A stretch of 64,000 nucleotides of DNA from Polaribacter filamentus (GCF_002943715.1 NZ_MQUA01000013.1:1481001-1545000), one strand, 5' to 3'; positions 1-9,737 are shown, counted from the first letter of the stretch. The notes: generated by a model from the sequence alone, not told the origin. A program made the numbers and translations.

Positions 1-2
1 CA

Positions 3-329
3 ACATACTTTTATAGTACTATGATTAGTGGAGTTATTGGATTAATATTATGGATAATCAGAAATCAACTAATAGGAATAAAGAAATTTTGGAATAGTAA
101 TATTGGAATAATCTTTTATTCTTCAGCAATACTTTTTGCATTATTCCACTTTATGTCAACTAATTTTAATAAAGACAATCTAATATTTGCACCAGTAATT
201 CTTTTACCTTTTGTAGTTTATGGGGTTACCTTTGGCTACGTAAGAATTAGACTTGGGTTAATATATTCAATGGCTCTTCATTTTGTTATTTTAGGAATCC
301 TATTTGGATTACAAGAACTAATAAACTAA
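3..329 (+). CDS. CPBP-type intramembrane protease, 3' part
   Basis: The reading frame is open to the left edge, so the first ATG at 21 is probably internal and the gene begins outside the window. The visible 109 residues are three or four hydrophobic segments. A FALFHF segment followed by a LLPFVVYG helix and a final ALHFVIL helix resembles the second and third His-containing motifs of CPBP/CAAX-type (type II) intramembrane glutamic peptidases; the EExxxR motif would be in the missing part. It is the gene of partial cassette C0, closed by the first attC site. Function is inferred from motif pattern only. Confidence 0.5.
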   Translation, partial: TYFYSTMISGVIGLILWIIRNQLIGIKKFWNSNIGIIFYSSAILFALFHFMSTNFNKDNLIFAPVILLPFVVYGVTFGYVRIRLGLIYSMALHFVILGILFGLQELIN

Positions 330-375
330 CTAAAAAAAATACAAGAAAAAATCACGAAATGAAAAAAGCACTAAA

Positions 376-509
376 AGCCAACACCGTATAAAATTAATTG
401 CTGGCTTCTTGCTTACTTACGAAAGTCCTCGCGGACTTTCTTGGTTGGTAATTATTTACTAAATTATTTGCTTAAAACACGCAACAAACCATATACATAA
501 ACGTTAGCT
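376..509 (+). repeat. attC site 1 (integron recombination site)
   Basis: R'' AGCCAAC and R' GTTAGCT bracket an imperfect inverted repeat with central stem GAAAGTCC-TCGC-GGACTTTC (type A). It separates partial cassette C0 from C1. Confidence 0.85.
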
Positions 510-518
510 ACAAGGCGA

Positions 519-1271
519 ATGAAGAACTTCAAAAAAACATCATTTTTATCTTTGACATTAGGTTGGATTGGCCTAATTATAACTCATATAATTTGGTCGA
601 ATTTAAGATATGAGAATGCTTCAGGAGGAGATACTGGAGTAGTTTTATTTTGGGCTTCTTTTTTCCTTTTAATCTTTTATGGTCTTTTTATTTTAATACC
701 ACAAAAGAGAATTATAAAACTAACTGAAAAACTGAATTTAACTCTATTTACATTTCTTTCAGGAATTTATGCTCTAATTGGATTTACAATTCTTGTTGGT
801 TGGGGTTTTTTAATGGCTGACCATTTCTATGAAGTCTTTTTAGACGCATTTGTTTGCGGACTAATTTTTGGACTGACTTTTCATCTGATTTGGAATAAAA
901 AACGGAACAAATTAAAACAAATGCACTTGATTCCGATTCTCACTTTACCGATTTTATTCCTTTTCATTTATTTGTTCGCTTTTCCAAAATTATTCCCTTC
1001 CATTGCATACAATTTCGTACCACAATATGTGAGACACGACATATTAAAAAATACAATTCCGAAATTCAAAGTTGGAGACGACTTATCTAAATTACAAAAA
1101 GCATTACCAGGTGAATTTGAATTTGAAAATTGTTATGGAAGTCGTGGAGGTAGTATAGAATATTTTCAATATGTAATTGAGGTAAACTGTTGTAAAATAG
1201 TCCGAATTGAATTTGGACCAAGACAAAAAACGGGTTATACAATGGGCGGAAAAAGAAAGCCCTGTAGCTAA
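519..1271 (+). CDS. Multi-pass membrane protein of cassette C1
   Basis: 250 residues, not recognised as a named family. About five hydrophobic segments fill residues 8-165; the C-terminal 80 residues are soluble and contain several cysteines (NCY, NCCK, PCS). The ATG follows the attC R' box by 10 nt. The TAA stop uses the R'' box of the next attC, which is where a group II intron has inserted; because the intron 3' end also supplies an A, the stop codon is kept. The only gene of its cassette. Confidence 0.8.
   Translation: MKNFKKTSFLSLTLGWIGLIITHIIWSNLRYENASGGDTGVVLFWASFFLLIFYGLFILIPQKRIIKLTEKLNLTLFTFLSGIYALIGFTILVGWGFLMADHFYEVFLDAFVCGLIFGLTFHLIWNKKRNKLKQMHLIPILTLPILFLFIYLFAFPKLFPSIAYNFVPQYVRHDILKNTIPKFKVGDDLSKLQKALPGEFEFENCYGSRGGSIEYFQYVIEVNCCKIVRIEFGPRQKTGYTMGGKRKPCS
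1264..1270 (+). repeat. attC site 2, left fragment (split by intron)
   Basis: The first bases of the R'' box (AGCTAAC when rejoined to 3126) lie here; the remainder is displaced by the intron at 1271-3125. Rejoined it is the exact complement of GTTAGCT opening cassette C1. Confidence 0.8.
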
Positions 1272-3125
1272 TCGAGTAGACGGCTGACTACCAAAAAGTA
1301 GCCAGTGCGCCTCTCACACCACCGTACGTACGGGTCTCGTATACGGCGGTTCACCAAATTGAAGTTTGCTTCTTATTTATGTAATCTACCATGGGTTTGT
1401 AACCTTTTCTTTTAAGTATAGAAAGGGTAATTGTAGTTTTAAGTATAGGGCTTTGGGCTACTGCCCAGCCTCCCATTCTTGTTCTACTCCAAGCATACGC
1501 TTGTCCGTTTTCTATTCCTAATCGAATTAGGCTTTTACGTTTTCTTTCTAGTTTTTTCCAATCATGCCAAATGCAATATCGTAACCTATTTCGCAACCAT
1601 TCATCCAACTTTTTAAGTTTAGCATAAATGTTTGTTAATCGGTAATTATTCATCCAGCCCCTGCAAACTTGATTTAGTCGCTCGAGTCTTTCTAGTAAAG
1701 ACATTGGTTTGGTTTTCTTGGTTAAACTTTTAAGATTGCGCTTAAACTTTTCCCAACTTTCCTGTTTTACAACTAGTTGATACTGCCCTTTTATGCCTTT
1801 CTTATAGATTGGCACAAAACCGTGTCCTAGCAATTTAAAATTTACAGGTCTGCGTATACCACTTTTAGCACCATTTATAGGGAGCTTTAATTTGTCTCTA
1901 AGAAACAAATACATGCTATTTCCTATTCGTTTTGCCTCGCTTTTGCTTTTAGCATACATACTAAAATCGTCTGCATAACGCACATATCGTACCCCTTGTT
2001 TTTGCATTTCTTTATCCAGAACGTCTAATATAATATTAGATAGTAATGGACTTATTGGACTGCCTTGTGGAATTCCTTTTCGGCGTTTATAAAGTTTTCC
2101 ATTTATTGAAATGGGAACTCTAAGCCATTTTCGGATTAAACGCAAGGTGGTTCGGCATTGTACTTTGTTGTAAATAAGTTGCAGTAGGATGCAATGGTCT
2201 ACTTCATCGAAGAATCCTTTTAAGTCAATATCTACAATATCCTGATAGCCATCATTGATGTATCGCTGGGCTTGTAGTACTGCCTTTTGGATGTTCTTCT
2301 GTGGGCGAAATCCGTAACTAAAGGTTTCAAATTCGTATTCGAACTTAGTCATTAATTGTTGGTTTACCCCCTGTTGTAACCATCTGTCTACTACCGTTGG
2401 TATTCCTAAAAGTCGGGTTTTACCATTTCCTTTAGGGATCGTTACTCCTAAAATTGCTTGTGGTACATAGCTATTATTACAAATGGATAGCAGTAGTTCT
2501 GACCTATTTTCCCTAATGTATTCAGGGAGTTTTTGATGCGACATACTGTCTATTCCGCTTGCTCCTTTATTGCGCATAACTTGACGTGCTGCTTTATAAA
2601 GATTCGTAGCTTCTAATACTTGGGCAATCATAGTTTTAAATAATTTGTTTACTCCTGTTGAGCTAAGACTAGGCTAGCAATGCCTCCTAGTCGAATTACA
2701 ACGTAATTTAATGTTCAGTCCTTCCTTACTTGTGAGACCGTGAGGGTTTTTCCCTCCTCGTTTCCTGTAAGTACTATGACTTCTGCTGACTTCTCTATAC
2801 AGCCAACTCGTGGCTCTAGAGACCTCCCCAGGTAATGGCATCTTCTTTCACTCAATTCCTGCCGTATCTACATACTTACCCTTTTGTTACTCTTTTGGGC
2901 GTTACAATGATGTGCTTGCTTACCCAAGTAAATATGCCTCTGTATACGATTTCTGTTCGTCAGTACCGAGTTTTGTAGTCTCGCTTTCTTCAGATGTAAC
3001 TTCGCAGTTACCACCCTTGCGACTTACTAATGCTTCAAGACGTTACTCCTGTGCATAAGGGACTTGCACCCTCTAGTTGAATAACTTATCTTGCGATAAG
3101 TTAAAGATGCCCATACTGGGCACAC
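1271..3125 (-). mobile_element. Group IIC-attC intron, copy 1
   Basis: 1855 bp read on the minus strand. The 5' end begins GTGTGCCCAG, fitting the group II GUGYG start. Near the 3' end, about 1305-1353, is a domain V-like hairpin with GTACGTACGG paired to CCGTATAC-type sequence, followed by a domain VI-like stem, ending CTACTCGAT. The encoded RT lacks an endonuclease domain. Insertion is in the attC bottom strand after ACGGTGT and before the R'' box complement, the known habit of class C-attC introns. Two further copies at 14128 and 46528 have the same length and differ by one to three bases. Confidence 0.95.
1351..2631 (-). CDS. ltrA: Group II intron reverse transcriptase/maturase (LtrA-like), copy 1
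   Basis: 426 residues. Reverse transcriptase fingers and palm come first, with the catalytic YADD motif in RYVRYADDF and the GIPQGSPISPLLSN motif just before it; a maturase (X/GIIM) region follows with GWMNNYRL and the W-rich C-terminus WGGWAVAQSPI-like. There is no HNH endonuclease domain, typical of class C introns that use exposed single strands. It should promote intron splicing and retrohoming into attC hairpins. The protein is identical in all three intron copies, so the family is recent and probably active. Confidence 0.96.
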   Translation of the reverse strand: MIAQVLEATNLYKAARQVMRNKGASGIDSMSHQKLPEYIRENRSELLLSICNNSYVPQAILGVTIPKGNGKTRLLGIPTVVDRWLQQGVNQQLMTKFEYEFETFSYGFRPQKNIQKAVLQAQRYINDGYQDIVDIDLKGFFDEVDHCILLQLIYNKVQCRTTLRLIRKWLRVPISINGKLYKRRKGIPQGSPISPLLSNIILDVLDKEMQKQGVRYVRYADDFSMYAKSKSEAKRIGNSMYLFLRDKLKLPINGAKSGIRRPVNFKLLGHGFVPIYKKGIKGQYQLVVKQESWEKFKRNLKSLTKKTKPMSLLERLERLNQVCRGWMNNYRLTNIYAKLKKLDEWLRNRLRYCIWHDWKKLERKRKSLIRLGIENGQAYAWSRTRMGGWAVAQSPILKTTITLSILKRKGYKPMVDYINKKQTSIW

Positions 3126-3253
3126 ACACCGTATATAATTTATTGCTAGTTTTAGCTTACTTACGAAAGTCCTCGTGGTCTTTCTTAGTCGGTAAATATT
3201 TACTCAATTAGTTGCTTGAAACACGCAACAAACCATATACAAAAACGTTGGCA
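3126..3253 (+). repeat. attC site 2, right part
   Basis: Remainder of the attC split by intron copy 1: ends with R' GTTGGCA; central stem is a variant of type A (GAAAGTCC-TCGT-GGTCTTTC). Confidence 0.85.
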
Positions 3254-3288
3254 TTCATTAAGAAACATGAACTAATATAGAATTAAAG

Positions 3289-3951
3289 ATGAGATTTATA
3301 TTTATACTCTTTTTACTAATAACAATATCTTGTACAAACAAGAACAAATCAAAAAAAACCATAACAAGTATTGATAGAACTGAAAATCTTATTGCAGTTT
3401 TAGACACTATTTGGGAAAAAGAACAAACACCAATAAGGTTAAGAGATTCTTTGATAAATATTTATGGAGCAGAATCTAAAGAAGCCGAACTATATCAAAA
3501 AGAATATAGAAAAAATCACACTCTTAATATTAAAAAAATCAAAAAAATCCTTGACAAATCTGATTGGCCTGAATTGACACAAATAGGAGAACAAGGCAAT
3601 AGAACTATTTGCAATGTTCTTCAACATGCTGATCAAGAAACAAGGGAACATTATATTCCTTTAATGAAACAAGCTGTGTTGGACAAAAAATTAGAGCCAA
3701 GGTTTCTGGTTCGTGCTGAAGATAGAATTGCAACTGATAAAGGTGAATTACAAATCTATGGTGGACAAATGAAATACTATCCAGAAACAAAAAGTTTTAA
3801 TATATGGCCAGTTTATGACCCTGTAAATATCGATAAAAGACGAGCTGAAATTGGACTTGAGCCAATCGCGGAATTCCTGAAAAATCGATTTGACTTTGAA
3901 TGGAATCTCGAAGAGCAAATAAAAAGGACAGAAGAATTTGAAAACAAATAA
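3289..3951 (+). CDS. DUF6624-type lipoprotein (cassette C2)
   Basis: 220 residues with a lipoprotein signal peptide ending in a lipobox ITISC (Cys15). The central and C-terminal parts show the pattern of the DUF6624 family: WPELTQIGEQGN, a QHAD motif, a DR(I/V) segment, a YGGQ motif and the final DPVNIDKRRAEIGLEP stretch. Family function is unknown; likely anchored in the cell envelope facing the periplasm. Single gene of cassette C2, ending 5 bp before the R'' box. Confidence 0.75.
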   Translation: MRFIFILFLLITISCTNKNKSKKTITSIDRTENLIAVLDTIWEKEQTPIRLRDSLINIYGAESKEAELYQKEYRKNHTLNIKKIKKILDKSDWPELTQIGEQGNRTICNVLQHADQETREHYIPLMKQAVLDKKLEPRFLVRAEDRIATDKGELQIYGGQMKYYPETKSFNIWPVYDPVNIDKRRAEIGLEPIAEFLKNRFDFEWNLEEQIKRTEEFENK

Positions 3952-3956
3952 CGAAA

Positions 3957-4088
3957 TGCCAACACCGTGTATAATTAATTGCTTGGTCACTGCCGACTTA
4001 CGCACATTCCTGCGGAATATTCTATCTGTGATTTATTTGCTAAATTAGGTGCTTAACCACGCAACTAACCATACACAAAACGTTAGGC
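3957..4088 (+). repeat. attC site 3
   Basis: R'' TGCCAAC, R' GTTAGGC. Central stem is a variant, ATTCC-TGC-GGAAT. R'' is complementary to GTTGGCA opening the same cassette. Confidence 0.85.
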
Positions 4089-4093
4089 AAAAT

Positions 4094-4807
4094 ATGAAAA
4101 AAAATATGAAAATTATTACAGTATTAGTTTTAACAACATTGTTATTTGGGTGTAATACTCAAGAGAAAAAGTTAGATGGATTCATAATCAAAGGAAATGT
4201 TAAAAACTTAAACAATAGTAAACTTTTAGTATTGAAATTTGTGAATGGTGGAATTGAAGGAGACTCTATCTCTGTTGTTAATAATAAATTTGAGTACTCT
4301 GGAAAAGTAAAAGAGCCATATTTTATCCAACTCTTAATAAAAGATGGAAAATCTACTAAAGGCAAACTCACTGAATTTATGATTGAAAACTCTGAAATAC
4401 ATATAGAAGGAAATTCTATTGAATATGATAGTATTAAAGTTTCAGGTTCACAGTCAGATAAAATACTGAAAGAATATCTTGAAAAAGATGAAGTTCTAAA
4501 CTCAAAATGGGATTTATTAAAAGAGGAATATGATAAATATCTAGAATCTAACGATTCAATAAATCGAAAGAAAACAGGAAAAAAATTGAATAAAATTTTA
4601 CAAATCGAAAGAGTTGGCTTACTTAAAAAGTATGTCGCTAATAATTCTAACACAACTGTCGGAGCCTTATTGCCATCATTTTGCACTATTGAAAACACAT
4701 TGACTGAAAAAGATTTTAAAGAGATTTATAACACTTTATCTCAGCAAATACAAAAGACAAATTATGGTCAAAGAATATTTGGGAAATTTAACGAAACAAA
4801 TGAATAA
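4094..4807 (+). CDS. DUF4369 lipoprotein without thioredoxin domain (cassette C3)
   Basis: 237 residues from ATG 4094 (an ATG at 4106 is equally possible; the open frame further upstream is attC). Lipobox LLFGC follows a hydrophobic stretch. Residues 30-120 match the DUF4369 fold that precedes the thioredoxin domain in Bacteroidota TlpA-like proteins (FIIKGNVKNL, GDSISVVNNKFEYSG), followed by a helical linker ending near NYGQRIFG. In full-length relatives a TlpA thioredoxin domain follows here; it is absent, so this is an N-terminal-half protein. Compare the complete version at 24558. Confidence 0.7.
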   Translation: MKKNMKIITVLVLTTLLFGCNTQEKKLDGFIIKGNVKNLNNSKLLVLKFVNGGIEGDSISVVNNKFEYSGKVKEPYFIQLLIKDGKSTKGKLTEFMIENSEIHIEGNSIEYDSIKVSGSQSDKILKEYLEKDEVLNSKWDLLKEEYDKYLESNDSINRKKTGKKLNKILQIERVGLLKKYVANNSNTTVGALLPSFCTIENTLTEKDFKEIYNTLSQQIQKTNYGQRIFGKFNETNE

Positions 4808-4814
4808 ATACTTT

Positions 4815-4948
4815 GCCTAACACCGTGTATGGTAAATTGCTATATTTAACATAAACTAAAACTTGTTGCTCTTTTGCAAACTTCTGAATTTCCGCTGGAA
4901 ATTCCTCGTTCACAAAACCGCAACTTTCAATACACAACAACGTTGTGC
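4815..4948 (+). repeat. attC site 4
   Basis: R'' GCCTAAC, R' GTTGTGC, central stem GAATTTCC-GCT-GGAAATTC (type B). Confidence 0.88.
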
Positions 4949-5012
4949 CTCATGCAGAAAAATGACAATTCCTGAAATAGGTTGACAAAAAATTAAACAC
5001 TTTTAGCAACTT

Positions 5013-5423
5013 ATGACACTAACAAAAAAACACCCCTGTCCAAAAAAGAAGTATCAAAAAATTGGTTTTGATCTCAAACTTTCCATCATTGACCAAATTA
5101 CAAACGGTCAGATTTCTGTAAATTATGCAGCTAAATTGCATGGAATTTCTCGATCATCTATTACCTATTGGATGAAAAAATTGCGTTCCTTTGAACAAAA
5201 TTCTAAAACAATGAGTAAAAATCAAGAACTTAAAAAACTCAAAGAACGTGTCGAAGAACTCGAGTTCGTTAAAGACTTTCAACAAATGATAATCGCTGAT
5301 TTTGAGAATAGTACAAATCTTGGATTCGCAAAAAAGTTATTGCCCGAAGCACTGTACAAAGAAGTGGAGAAAAAAATGAAAGACCTTTCAAAGAGAAATG
5401 GATCCACCAATGCTTCGGTATAA
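5013..5423 (+). CDS. IS3-A transposase OrfA, copy 1
   Basis: 136 residues. Helix-turn-helix (ISVNYAAKLHGISRSSITYW) at residues 30-50 followed by a leucine-zipper-like coiled coil (LKKLKERVEELEFVKDF). A run of seven A near 5371-5377 allows -1 frameshifting into OrfB to give the OrfAB transposase. Confidence 0.93.
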   Translation: MTLTKKHPCPKKKYQKIGFDLKLSIIDQITNGQISVNYAAKLHGISRSSITYWMKKLRSFEQNSKTMSKNQELKKLKERVEELEFVKDFQQMIIADFENSTNLGFAKKLLPEALYKEVEKKMKDLSKRNGSTNASV

Positions 5424-6259
5424 GCAGACAGGCTTATTACAAAAGAATCAAAAAACAAGAATTAGAACAAAAACAAGCACTTATTATCTTTGAGCTAATA
5501 AAGCCCATTAGGCTTTTACAGCCTCGTTATGGTTGTGCAAAAGTATATTTGGATATCAAGGGTGATTTAATCAAAAACGGCATTAAAATGGGGCGTGACA
5601 AGTTCTACGCCTTAATGAGAAACTATGGCTTATTGATTAAGAAAACTAAAAAATATCATATTACAACTGACTCTAATCATGGCTTTTACAAATCAGAAGA
5701 TTTAACTGTAAACCTTGAAATTATAAACGCAGAACAAGTATTTGTAAGCGATATAACCTACATTAAATTAGCATCACAACATGCCTATTTAGCGCTGGTT
5801 ACGGATGCCTATTCTAAAAAAGTAATGGGCTATAAAATAGATACAAATATGAAAGTAAAACTAGTAAAAGATGCTCTGGAAATGGCTGGCAATAATCGAA
5901 TTTACAAACATCAAAACACAATTCATCACTCTGATAGAGGGATACAATATTGCTGTCCTGATTTTGCAGATTTTGCCAAAGCAAAAAACATGACTTTAAG
6001 TACAACTCAAAACTCAAGCCCATACGAAAATGCTGTAGCTGAAAGGATTAATGGAATTCTAAAACAAGAATTTGGATTAGGGAAAACGATTCCAAACTTT
6101 AAAACAGCTCAAAAAATGGTCAAACAGGCTATTGAAATTTATAACAACCATAGAAGACATTACTCAGTAGAGTTGAAAACACCCGAGTTTGCTCACAAAA
6201 ACCAACAACACAAATACAAATCTTATAGAAAAATGAAAAAATCTATTTTAAATACGTAA
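5399..6259 (+). CDS. IS3-A transposase OrfB (DDE integrase core), copy 1
   Basis: Read in the -1 frame relative to OrfA; the start given is the Trp codon of WIHQCFGISRQAYY, the usual beginning of OrfB homology, because it is made as a fusion (a TTG at 5549 could start a shorter form). rve integrase core with the three acidic residues in VSDITYIK, HHSDRGIQY and ENAVAERINGILK. Confidence 0.93.
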   Translation, partial: WIHQCFGISRQAYYKRIKKQELEQKQALIIFELIKPIRLLQPRYGCAKVYLDIKGDLIKNGIKMGRDKFYALMRNYGLLIKKTKKYHITTDSNHGFYKSEDLTVNLEIINAEQVFVSDITYIKLASQHAYLALVTDAYSKKVMGYKIDTNMKVKLVKDALEMAGNNRIYKHQNTIHHSDRGIQYCCPDFADFAKAKNMTLSTTQNSSPYENAVAERINGILKQEFGLGKTIPNFKTAQKMVKQAIEIYNNHRRHYSVELKTPEFAHKNQQHKYKSYRKMKKSILNT

Positions 6260-6320
6260 GGAATGTTGGTAACTTTTTTAAAACCCGGAGGGAATTTTTT
6301 AAAAAAGTTATCAATGTTCC
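6260..6320 (+). terminator. Long hairpin after OrfB in IS3-A
   Basis: A stem of about 24 bp starting GGAATGTTG and returning to CAATGTTCC around a CCCGGAGGG loop region. The same hairpin in altered sequence follows OrfB in IS3-B (11193-11252). It may end transcription or be a structural part of the element; each IS copy has it. Confidence 0.5.
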
Positions 6321-6401
6321 GATTACTAAACACTATTTTTGATCATAAAATTCATAACAAAAATTGACAACCTATTTCAGGAGAAGACAAAAAGGAAATC
6401 A

Positions 6402-8662
6402 ATGAATAAGATTGAAGCGATTCAAAACATTAAAAGAGTTGGAAAATTTGTTGATTGTCAAGCTGCAGGTTCGCAATTCCAAGACAATACAATAATTTAC
6501 GGACGAAACACCTTAGGCAAAAGCACTCTTACTGCTATTTTCAGGTCGATTCAAACAGGTGACAAAAAAATAATTGAAGGGAAAAAATCATTCGGAGTAA
6601 CAGGAGACCCAGATATAAAAATCCGATTCACGGATGGCTCCAATAGAACAATTCTTGATTTTAATAGCAATCGATGGACGGAAGGAAATCCAAATATTCA
6701 AATTTTCGACACTCAATTTATTACTGAGAATGTTTTTCAGGGAGAAGAAATTACCTTCGACAACCAAAAGAGTTTAAATCAAATTATTATTGGCGAAAAA
6801 GGAATCGAATTAAACTCTGACATACAAGAGCTTCAAAAGGAGTTGAATGAATTAACCGAAAACAAACGGAAGCTTACTAATAACTTTAACAAGCTTTTGC
6901 CTAGTTCAGATTATGGAAATATCACAATTGAAAAATTTTGTGCCATACCTGAAACAGACAACCTTGATTACCAAATTAAAGCAAAAAAAGAAGAATTACA
7001 ACGCCTTAAAAACAAGGAAGTAATTACCACAACTATTCGTAAACATTTGTCTTTTTTCAATTCCCTCACAGGCTTAGATATCAATAAGATATTAACTAGT
7101 AGAATAAATTTCAACCCTGAAGAAATTAACCACCATATTTCGACACATTGGAAAAACAAGGATGCGAGCAAAGATTTTTTAAGACAGGGACTTGACCTAA
7201 CAAAAGAAGAAAAGGAGTCTTGTGTGTTTTGTGGTCAAAACCTAAATGCAAAAGAGTTGAGCTTATTAGAAACCTATGAGCAGTTCTTTAAAGGCGAATA
7301 TCAATTCCTGCAAAGACAAGTCCAACAAACAAAAAGAAAATTGGATTCAGCTAATTTCGAAAACACTATAAATCTTTTGAAAGCTGACTTTGAAAAATAT
7401 TCTCTTGAATCTAAATTAACCCAAGAGTTCTTTGAACAGATAATCTTAGCGTTTGATTCGTTGAAAAAGGACTTTGAAAGTAAATTTCGAGACTTGTATT
7501 TTACTCCTACAAATGACTATAGTATATTATTTGAACAGCCACTTAAAACCCTGATTGACGAAATTGAAAGAGTTCTTGAAAAATATTTTCCTACGGATGG
7601 TAAAACGATAAGTCAATCACAAATCATTTCAGAAATCAATGAATTAGAATTGCAAAAGCAGAGAATTAGCAAAGCTTTTAAAGACATATGCCAAGAGTTT
7701 GAACAAATAAATAGTTCATTTAACAACAAGAGAACTAAAAGGGAAAATAAAAGAAAGGAATTAGAAGATTACTCATTAGAAGTCTTTGGTTTACATAAAA
7801 TATCAATCAATTACTATTTAAAACGAATGGGGCAAACTTTATGATTGACGACTTACAACCAATAAAGAAGCTCAAAGGTTCTGATGAAAGACTATTCACT
7901 ATAAAGTTCTATGATAAGCACCTTGTAAGTCTTAATTCTGAAAATAACGACATTCCAAACTTCAAAAATTCATTAAGCGAAAGTGATAAGCGTGTTTTGG
8001 CATTTGCCTTTTTCCTTTCTCTTTTAAAGCACGATGAAAGATTAGATAAAAAGATTTTAGTGTTTGATGACCCCTTTTCTTCATTTGATGAAGAAAGGAA
8101 AAGGGATACTATTCAATTACTTGCTGATGTTAAATATGAAAATTTAGGGGTTGAAAAAAAGCCATTGCAGAAGATTATCCTAACACATGAAAAAACTTTC
8201 TATAGGGATGTTTATCTTAAGTCCTTTAGCGACTCTTCAACTCAAACTTTAAAAATCGACTTTGACAAAGTAATTGATGGTATTAATACAAGTAGAATAG
8301 ACTATTGCAATATAGATGAAGAATTCCCAGATGATAAAATAATTGCCAAAATCAAACGAGTAAAGGAAATTCATGACAACCAATCCTATAATGAAAAGTA
8401 CGATGGTGATTGTAGAGTAATTTTAGAAAACATTTTTAAACGGAAATATTATTTTCTGCTTGAAGACGATATTAAATCAAGAAAGAGTGTAAGAACATTT
8501 ACGACTTCTTTAGAAGAGAAATATCCGACAGAAGATTATAACAAGCTATTACGATTATGTAATGACTTGAACATAGAACTACATGACAATGATTCAAATC
8601 CTTCAAATGGCGACCACGGTTCAATTTTGAGAGATTTTTTCGAATGTATTGAGATAATATAA
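6402..8662 (+). pseudogene. RloC/AAA_13-like ATPase with zinc hook, frameshifted (cassette C4)
   Basis: The two reading frames 6402-7844 and 7841-8662 are halves of one ABC/SMC-like ATPase of about 753 residues. First half: Walker A GRNTLGKST (residues 34-42), long coiled coil, and a CVFCGQ zinc-hook motif (Cys274/277) at the hinge. Second half: signature LSESDKR and Walker B KILVFDDPFSSFD. The join reads KRMGANFMIDDL if one G is restored to the GGGG run at 7829-7832, matching the family, so a single-base deletion separates them. Relatives include RloC/PrrC-type anticodon nucleases and other antiphage ATPases; I cannot assign the C-terminal effector. IS3-A lies just upstream in the same cassette. 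Confidence 0.82.
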
Positions 8663-8673
8663 AAAGCACGAAG

Positions 8674-8804
8674 GCACAACAATGTATATAAAAAATAGGC
8701 GAATTAGTAATGAATTCAATGCCTTTGGCTCGTATCAAAGTTTGTACTTAACCGAAAGTTTAGTTCTTCGTAATCGCCTACTTTTCATATACTAACCGTT
8801 GGGC
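8674..8804 (+). repeat. attC site 5 (divergent)
   Basis: R'' GCACAAC, R' GTTGGGC. The arms (ATGTATAT / ATATACTAACC) and an AGGCGA/TCGCCT pair differ from the common types and resemble attC 24. R'' complements the GTTGTGC that opens C4 before the IS. Confidence 0.78.
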
Positions 8805-9185
8805 AAAACTGCGGAAATTAGCAAAATTCAGAACATTTTTAAACAAATTAAAATTTAGAATTTCTGAATAATTTAGCAACTGAATTCTTTAATAAAAAAC
8901 AAAAATTACGGAAAAATCTCACGCGAATGGAATTTTACAAGAATTGGAAAAATTTTAGTAATAAATAAAATTGAAATCACTCAAATTCTGAAAAACCAAT
9001 ATTGCGGAATTGAGCAAAAAAAGGAATTCTCACTCTTGCGGAATTCTTACTCAAACGCTGAATTTAAAAAGTTTGCGGAATTTTGTAAAACTTGAATAAT
9101 GCAATTACAGAATTTTCTCTTTCTAAACGGAAAAAAATAAAATGGGAAATGAAAAAATGTAAAAATGGAAAAAAAATACAGCTGT
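8805..9185 (+). other. Cassette C5 without a recognisable gene
   Basis: About 380 bp of A-rich sequence with the word GCGGAATT recurring, bounded by matching GTTGGGC and GCCCAAC ends. I see no ORF of coding character on either strand. A 16-nt string beginning TTACTCAAACG is shared with the non-coding tail of cassette C19 near 27110. Confidence 0.6.
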
Positions 9186-9318
9186 GCCCAACACCGTGTA
9201 TTAAATATTGCTATATTTGGCTAAACTAAAACTTGTTGCTTCTTTGCAAACTACTGAATTTCCTTTGGAAATTCCTCGTTCACAAAGCCGCAACATTCAA
9301 TACACAACCACGTTGTGT
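9186..9318 (+). repeat. attC site 6
   Basis: R'' GCCCAAC, R' GTTGTGT, type B stem (GAATTTCC-TTT-GGAAATTC). Confidence 0.88.
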
Positions 9319-9371
9319 GTAATTTAACGCAACCAAATCGAAATTTGAACATCTAGTAAAAAAATAGAATT

Positions 9372-9737
9372 ATGAAAAATTTGAAAATAATCGCATTACT
9401 CTTTTTAGTCGGAATTTACTCTTCTTGTAATAATGACGACGATAATAGCCCTCTAACGTTAAGTGGAATCTATTCAGAAACTTCACCTGTAAGCGGACGA
9501 TCTCAATTGAATTTTATAAACGGAAATACAGTAGTCAAATCGGAACCTAATAACTCAAACGAAGATGAATTTAATTATGAAATAATCGGAAACGTGATTA
9601 AATTAACACCGACTTGGTACAATACTACAACTCAAGAGTTTGAAATTGAAATTATGAATAACTCGAAATTTGAAATTGAAAACCTCTATCCAAGTGTTGG
9701 AGTAAATCCGACTACTTATATGACTTTTGAAAAATAA
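9372..9737 (+). CDS. Small lipoprotein (cassette C6)
   Basis: 121 residues. Signal peptide with lipobox YSSC (Cys19) followed by an Asp/Asn-rich linker NNDDDN, which fits surface-directed flavobacterial lipoproteins. The rest is a short beta-rich domain, unrecognised. Only gene of its cassette. Confidence 0.75.
   Translation: MKNLKIIALLFLVGIYSSCNNDDDNSPLTLSGIYSETSPVSGRSQLNFINGNTVVKSEPNNSNEDEFNYEIIGNVIKLTPTWYNTTTQEFEIEIMNNSKFEIENLYPSVGVNPTTYMTFEK

Larger units (their letters stand above)
4963..6389 (+). mobile_element. IS3-family element IS3-A, copy 1
   Basis: 1427 bp. Ends are TGACAATTCCTGAAATAGG on the left and, as reverse complement of the right end, TGTCTTCTCCTGAAATAGG. An AAAA direct repeat flanks this copy. 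orfA and orfB are in -1 phase with an A7 slippery run, typical of the IS150 subgroup. Its first base lies 21 nt after the G of the attC GTT (4942). The three copies in the window are the same length and appear identical. Confidence 0.92.

Noticed and set aside
2810..3058. 82-residue plus-strand ORF in each intron copy (also 15667 and 48067)
   Set aside because: It lies antisense to the structured 5' RNA domains of the group II intron, and its sequence is conserved only because the intron is.
5814..6023. 69-residue antisense ORFs inside the transposases
   Set aside because: Shadows of the DDE coding frame, present only because the IS is repeated.
6339..6401. Extension MIIKFITKIDNLFQEK on genes after IS3-A (also 18571, 30736)
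   Set aside because: The sequence is the right end of the IS, common to three unrelated genes. A fusion start is possible but unsupported.
9210..9225. TATATTTGG in type B attC sites as a -7 promoter element
   Set aside because: Fits TAnnTTTG, but no TTTG lies at the required distance upstream and the word belongs to the attC arm.
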